Positions 7,136 to 10,618 of a stretch of DNA of 10,618 nucleotides are shown in pieces. The notes under the pieces are model-generated. The model had not been told where the DNA came from. It searched no databases and was given only the letters and a program-made list of their open reading frames with translations. The number at the start of each line of letters is the position of its first letter. Position 1 is the first letter of the stretch. This stretch comes from a candidate division WOR-1 bacterium RIFOXYB2_FULL_48_7 (GTDB lineage: Bacteria > Margulisbacteria > WOR-1 > O2-12-FULL-45-9 > XYB2-FULL-48-7): contig MEUF01000039.1 in the NCBI GenBank assembly GCA_001771615.1, forward strand, positions 1 to 10,618. The letters run 5' to 3'. The position numbers were made by a program, and so were the translations under genes.

Positions 7136-8107
7136 ATGTCAAATTATATCAGTCAATTATTTACTGGCTCCCATAGCTGGCTGCTGCCGCGTTATCGATT
7201 AGGAACGGCGCTGGTAAAATGTCAGGCGGTCATGCAACGCCCGGGCCAGGCCAGCGAGCAAGCAGTTGAGCAAACAAGCCGGGAGGTTGGTTTTGACTTA
7301 TCTGCTTTTGAAAGAGGGACAGTCGTAACTCTGGCTGAAAAAGTCATTGTTGACGGCCAATCAACCGCATTGTTTATGGCCGACAATAATCAACCCCCTC
7401 ATGCTGCCTGGTCAAAATTACATATAAATCAGCCGCCGCAACTTTTGCTGGGTGTCGAATCCGCCGGGCCAATGATCTTTTTTAGTTACCCGATGTGTGA
7501 CTCATTTCGGGCCTTCAGGACCCTATATGGGATCTCTGCTCCCCTGGAAGTTCTAAAAGATTCGGCTTATTTTTATCGGGTAGCCTATATCAATGCCTTA
7601 TCAAGCCCCGCCGATATCGAGCTCACAAAAGTACACGAGGCGCAGCATTATTATTTTAATTCTTTTCCACGTTTGACCGGCAGAACAAGCTTAAGCGGGT
7701 CAATTACCCAAAACTGCATCAGGCTACAGCCGCTTATCAGTGATCGAAAAATATCCCCGGCAGATAGGTTGCCTTTCGTAATCGAGCTGGGGCAATGGCT
7801 CGCTTTATCCGAAATTTATGTCCGTTTGAGCGAGGTAGCCGCCGGCACGCGGCCAGCCTTTGTCCCGGAAGCGATAAAACATTATGGTCCACAACACGTT
7901 ATGTATGAATTTCTGGAAAACACCGGACTGGATCATGCTACCTATCAACGGTCAGCTATTTCTGAAATGTACCATTATTATCGCCTATTAGGACGGATTC
8001 AAAATTGGGTTGAACAATTTGGCCCTAGCGAAACACTTCAGCTTGTGTGTCAGCTCGGATATCTGGAACTGGTTAGGATTGACGAGGAGCTTCGCCCTGG
8101 AGAATAG
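7136..8107 (+). CDS. Unrecognised protein with HExxH (HEAQH) metallopeptidase-like motif
   Basis: I do not recognise the family of this 323-residue protein. The notable feature is TKVHEAQHYYFN (residues 164-175), an HExxH zinc motif (H167, E168, H171) in a helix-like context. A helix further on, LALSEIYVRLSE (222-233), or the SEMYHYY segment (276-282) could supply a third glutamate ligand. This layout fits gluzincin-type metallopeptidases or minigluzincin folds but is not proof. No signal peptide or membrane helix is visible, so a cytoplasmic location is likely. The C-terminal third looks helical, and four cysteines are scattered (29, 121, 194, 305). The ATG at 7136 has only a weak upstream purine run (GAAAGAAA), and an in-frame stop at 7076-7078 limits any extension. 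It is the first gene of the plus-strand group, 9 nt before the radical SAM gene, so the two products probably act together. Confidence 0.8.
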   Translation: MSNYISQLFTGSHSWLLPRYRLGTALVKCQAVMQRPGQASEQAVEQTSREVGFDLSAFERGTVVTLAEKVIVDGQSTALFMADNNQPPHAAWSKLHINQPPQLLLGVESAGPMIFFSYPMCDSFRAFRTLYGISAPLEVLKDSAYFYRVAYINALSSPADIELTKVHEAQHYYFNSFPRLTGRTSLSGSITQNCIRLQPLISDRKISPADRLPFVIELGQWLALSEIYVRLSEVAAGTRPAFVPEAIKHYGPQHVMYEFLENTGLDHATYQRSAISEMYHYYRLLGRIQNWVEQFGPSETLQLVCQLGYLELVRIDEELRPGE

Positions 8108-8116
8108 CTTGATCAT

Positions 8117-9583
8117 ATGCCAACAGTTGTAACCCTGACAAATCTTGGCTGGAGGACAGCACATTTCCTAAAAACTGCCCGGCGTCAGTATGACAACCCC
8201 TACGGACAGCACCGTCAACTAAAATTAGATAAAATTTCCGGACTTTGGCCCAGCCGGACTTCAATGAATGAATTTGGCAATAGCTTTCTGCATTATGTGA
8301 CTGACCGTCCCTACATCGACCGGGATGATTTATTGGTTGTCGGAAAGAAGTCTGCGGAAGCCGCTCGCCCATTCCTGGCAGAATGGGAAAAGCTCGGTCT
8401 GATCAGTTTTCTTACGGCGAATCGCCGTTTATCGGCTTTAGCCGATGAAATAAAAACAGCCAGCCTGCAAAACCCATTAAGAATTGTCAAGGGAGTGGTT
8501 GTTGAATTGACCGGGCTGTGTAACCTTAATTGCCGGCATTGTTTGAAAGGCGGGTCGCATCCGGAAGAATATGGCCTGCCGGCAGAAACAATTGCCGAGG
8601 CGCTAAAACCGTTACTTAGGGCTGGTATAAATGAAATTGAATTCACTGGCGGGGAAGTTACCTTAAGACAAAACGACCTTTTTACCTTGATTGACTTTGT
8701 TAAAGATTATTTACTGCTGGAGCATGAACGGCCTTTTAAGCTTGGCGAAATGTTTGATGATCTCTTTATCACACATAATGGGACGGTTAAGGACCCGAAA
8801 GAATTTCTCCTGCGGCTACTCCCCTTTCCGGGCATACGCCTGCAGGTCAGTCTCGACACCCTGGATCCCGCCTCCATGGAGATGAATCGCCAGCGGCCGG
8901 GACTTTTTGCGCGAGTTATGTATTTGGCAATATTAAGCCAGCAACTGGGTTTTCCTAAACATCGCGTCTCTTTTGTGCTTAATAGTGCCTTACGCGAACC
9001 GGACAAGGATTGGGAGGCTGATTTTTGCGCCCCTTTTCGACAAAGATTGGGCATGTTCCCCTATATTATCCAATTAGGTAATGCAGTTAAAAACGGGCTG
9101 CCTCATACTGATCATTTTTATTGTGGCATCCCTCAGCCGCTTGGTTTCGCCGATCTGTCACCAGGCAAACCCAACATGTGCGGTTGGTGTCACGGATATG
9201 TCAAACCAAAAGAGATCTATATCCGGCCAACTGGCAGCGTCGGTAATTGCCCCTACGCGTATGGTTTACCGGAAGAATTTGGCTCCCTATCAGACCGCCC
9301 AATGGCCGAGATCTTAAACAATCTCCAACGCTCGCTGCCCTATCAGCTCTTTACCACCGGAGCGATTGCCGAGGCAGCCGGGCAAATGGATAGTACGGCC
9401 TTTCCCGGACCATTTGCCAGCTCATGTGAGCCAATTGTCCTCGCACATTGTTATGTCCAATTATTTAGGCGATATCAAGCGGCTGGGGATAATGAAGTCA
9501 TTGCCCGCGCAAAAGCCACATTGGAAACGGCCAGAAGATACAAATATCCGGTCGGAAAATATGCCGAACAAGAAATCAGATGA
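8117..9583 (+). CDS. Radical SAM protein with N-terminal extension and SPASM-like cysteine-rich C-terminus
   Basis: A 488-residue predicted radical SAM enzyme. CNLNCRHC (C135, C139, C142) is the CxxxCxxC motif for the [4Fe-4S] cluster that cleaves S-adenosylmethionine, preceded by VVVELTGL and followed by EFTGGE (175-180), the SAM-binding glycine motif. Later barrel strands include QVSLDTLD (243-250). The C-terminal part holds C336, C355, C358, C378 (within IRPTGSVGNCPY), C437 and C445, resembling SPASM/twitch auxiliary-cluster regions of peptide- and protein-modifying members such as PqqE. Residues about 50-115 look like a winged-helix extension (AEAARPFLAEWEKLGLISF), possibly substrate-binding. 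The ATG at 8117 follows the upstream stop by 9 nt; a GGAG about 14 nt upstream is distant. The exact reaction and substrate are unknown. Assignment to the superfamily is secure; the SPASM label is my reading of cysteine spacing. Confidence 0.9.
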   Translation: MPTVVTLTNLGWRTAHFLKTARRQYDNPYGQHRQLKLDKISGLWPSRTSMNEFGNSFLHYVTDRPYIDRDDLLVVGKKSAEAARPFLAEWEKLGLISFLTANRRLSALADEIKTASLQNPLRIVKGVVVELTGLCNLNCRHCLKGGSHPEEYGLPAETIAEALKPLLRAGINEIEFTGGEVTLRQNDLFTLIDFVKDYLLLEHERPFKLGEMFDDLFITHNGTVKDPKEFLLRLLPFPGIRLQVSLDTLDPASMEMNRQRPGLFARVMYLAILSQQLGFPKHRVSFVLNSALREPDKDWEADFCAPFRQRLGMFPYIIQLGNAVKNGLPHTDHFYCGIPQPLGFADLSPGKPNMCGWCHGYVKPKEIYIRPTGSVGNCPYAYGLPEEFGSLSDRPMAEILNNLQRSLPYQLFTTGAIAEAAGQMDSTAFPGPFASSCEPIVLAHCYVQLFRRYQAAGDNEVIARAKATLETARRYKYPVGKYAEQEIR

Positions 9584-9600
9584 AATTTCCAGATTAGGTA

Positions 9601-9645
9601 ATGGATAAATACCCGGGAATGCGCAACCAGCGATTGCCAGAATAA
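9601..9645 (+). other. 14-codon ORF (MDKYPGMRNQRLPE) in the gap after the radical SAM gene
   Basis: ATG 9601 to TAA 9643-9645 encodes MDKYPGMRNQRLPE in the 75-nt gap between the radical SAM gene and the next gene. Its stop directly abuts the ribosome-binding site of that gene. Only a weak AGG precedes it. It could be a coupling or leader peptide, a very small radical SAM substrate (it contains K, Y, R and E), or chance, which is common at this length. I rate it as possible only. Confidence 0.15.
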
Positions 9646-9646
9646 A

Positions 9647-9652
9647 AAGGAG
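9647..9652 (+). promoter_or_regulatory. Strong Shine-Dalgarno of the right-edge gene
   Basis: AAGGAG lies 6 nt before ATG 9659-9661, an optimal arrangement. It is much stronger than the sites of the two preceding genes. It fixes the start of an open frame that otherwise has no recognised family, and suggests independent, possibly high-level translation of that third gene. Confidence 0.8.
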
Positions 9653-9658
9653 CATAAT

Positions 9659-10618
9659 ATGACCTTGCAAATTCGGGCACGCACAACAACTCACGCGCTT
9701 CTGGCCTTTTTTCGTTCGTCCGCCAGAGTCCTAACCCTCAACCCACAACAACGCGGTCGTCTGGCTGTATTTTTAAATGCCAAAGAGTTGCCGCCGGGAG
9801 CGGTCCTGACAACCCTGGCCGGCCAGCCACTAATAGAGATTGATGAAGCGGCAATGACTGATTTTTTCAGTCAGCAGATAGTCAAAGCGGTTACCCCGAC
9901 TGATTGGCGAAGGATTGCTGAACACTTAAACCCTGATGACCCCCCTCTTTTTCACTTGGCTTCCAATACTGTCCTGTTTTTCCCATGGACAACTCCCAAC
10001 ACCCCGTACCTGCTGGGGGCACAACCAGATACGGTCAAGGTCCTTCCTCCCCACCTTCTGGCCAGTTTAGGGGGGATTGTTGCGCCGGCGAGTGATTTTC
10101 GCGGTGTGCTGGAGCCAAGCTTTCTAGTATTTAAAAGTCTTGGAGGAATTGTTTTCGCCAAAAGACCGGTCACCTTTATTGCAACGCCAGATGAATTGGC
10201 CAGGATCAGAAGGATAGTTGCCTTGGAATTATTTGGCCCCGACGAGCAGACAATATTGAGAGAATTAACCAGCTTAAGCGGCTATTATGGCCCCCTGGCC
10301 GAAGATTTAAGAAGTGAGCTATTGTATTTAGCTATCAGGCCCGGATTTGGCCCCTGGGACGGAGGAAAAACCCAACCTCTCGGGTTAGAATCATATATCA
10401 GAACAGTAGCTTTTGACGATACTTCTGCCCCCCATTTGACCCGGGTCGGTAATTTTCATTTTAGAGTTGATGAAGGAGATGGGCCGTACGATCTGGCCAT
10501 TCAACCACGAAAACCCCAACCAATCATCAGTATGCCGGAGCAGCGGCTGCCACACGATCCCTTGGGAACAATTCCCGATAATTCTGTCTTTATGGTCTCG
10601 ACCGGTAACGGGATGGCC
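9659..10618 (+). CDS. Unrecognised protein, 5' part (runs off the right edge)
   Basis: The frame is open for 320 codons to the window end, starting at ATG 9659 behind an optimal ribosome-binding site. I do not recognise the family. The N-terminus (MTLQIRARTTTHALLAFFR) is basic and amphipathic but has no long hydrophobic core, so it is not a clear signal peptide. Seen: a six-residue repeat SLGGIV at about 136-141 and 160-165; TPDELARIRRIVALELFGP (about 176-194), probably helical; and a glycine/aspartate-rich stretch, VGNFHFRVDEGDGPYDLAI (about 263-281). There are no cysteines in the visible part, in contrast to the neighbouring radical SAM enzyme, and only three tryptophans. No zinc or nucleotide-binding motif is evident. 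Position suggests it belongs to the same operon as the HEAQH and radical SAM genes, perhaps as substrate, partner or scaffold; this is inference from location only. Confidence 0.8.
   Translation, partial: MTLQIRARTTTHALLAFFRSSARVLTLNPQQRGRLAVFLNAKELPPGAVLTTLAGQPLIEIDEAAMTDFFSQQIVKAVTPTDWRRIAEHLNPDDPPLFHLASNTVLFFPWTTPNTPYLLGAQPDTVKVLPPHLLASLGGIVAPASDFRGVLEPSFLVFKSLGGIVFAKRPVTFIATPDELARIRRIVALELFGPDEQTILRELTSLSGYYGPLAEDLRSELLYLAIRPGFGPWDGGKTQPLGLESYIRTVAFDDTSAPHLTRVGNFHFRVDEGDGPYDLAIQPRKPQPIISMPEQRLPHDPLGTIPDNSVFMVSTGNGMA

Noticed and set aside
9366..9608. 80-codon plus-strand open frame overlapping the 3' end of the radical SAM gene
   Set aside because: Lies in another frame of a gene with strong motifs and has no ribosome-binding site. 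Its last 15 codons (from ATG 9561) were considered as a short peptide but overlap the radical SAM C-terminus and lack a start signal.
1..10618. CRISPR arrays, tRNA or rRNA genes, insertion-sequence ends
   Set aside because: No regularly spaced repeats, cloverleaf-like sequences, rRNA motifs, transposase motifs or terminal inverted repeats were seen on reading both strands.

Overview
The window looks like a chromosomal segment of an uncultured diderm (outer-membrane) bacterium with roughly balanced base composition. The best clue is a tandem pair of secreted proteins with one S-layer-homology (SLH) domain, a short coiled coil and a long beta-strand-rich region. This is the architecture of SLH-type porins that tether an outer membrane to peptidoglycan in Cyanobacteria, Deinococcus, Thermotoga and Negativicutes. 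My guess is a candidate phylum near Cyanobacteria, such as Margulisbacteria/Saganbacteria (WOR-1). That is an inference from architecture, not from a search.

Layout. Bases 1-420 hold the 3' end of hflX (ribosome-associated GTPase) on the plus strand, which runs 74 nt into the 3' end of the convergent aroF. From about 7022 down to 347 the minus strand carries seven tightly packed genes: a GalE-like sugar-nucleotide epimerase, an MGDG-synthase-like glycosyltransferase, two SLH porins, a short biotin-protein ligase, chorismate mutase AroH and DAHP synthase AroF. Gaps are 6 to 35 nt or overlaps, and a good extended -10 promoter lies just upstream of the first gene, so this is probably one transcription unit. 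It combines cell-envelope work (UDP-sugar supply, glycolipid synthesis, outer-membrane porins) with two chorismate-pathway enzymes and biotinylation of carboxylases.

A 113-nt divergent intergenic region (7023-7135) separates this operon from a plus-strand group running off the right edge. That group holds an unrecognised 323-residue protein with an HEAQH (HExxH) zinc-metallopeptidase-like motif, a 488-residue radical SAM protein with CNLNCRHC, an N-terminal extension and a cysteine-rich C-terminal half, and an unrecognised, cysteine-free protein of at least 320 residues with a strong ribosome-binding site. A 14-codon ORF sits in the gap before the third gene. A radical SAM enzyme next to a putative metalloprotease and an orphan protein resembles peptide- or protein-modifying loci, and is the best candidate for an undescribed system here. 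The substrate cannot be settled from this window.

No tRNA, rRNA, CRISPR array, insertion sequence or attachment site was seen.
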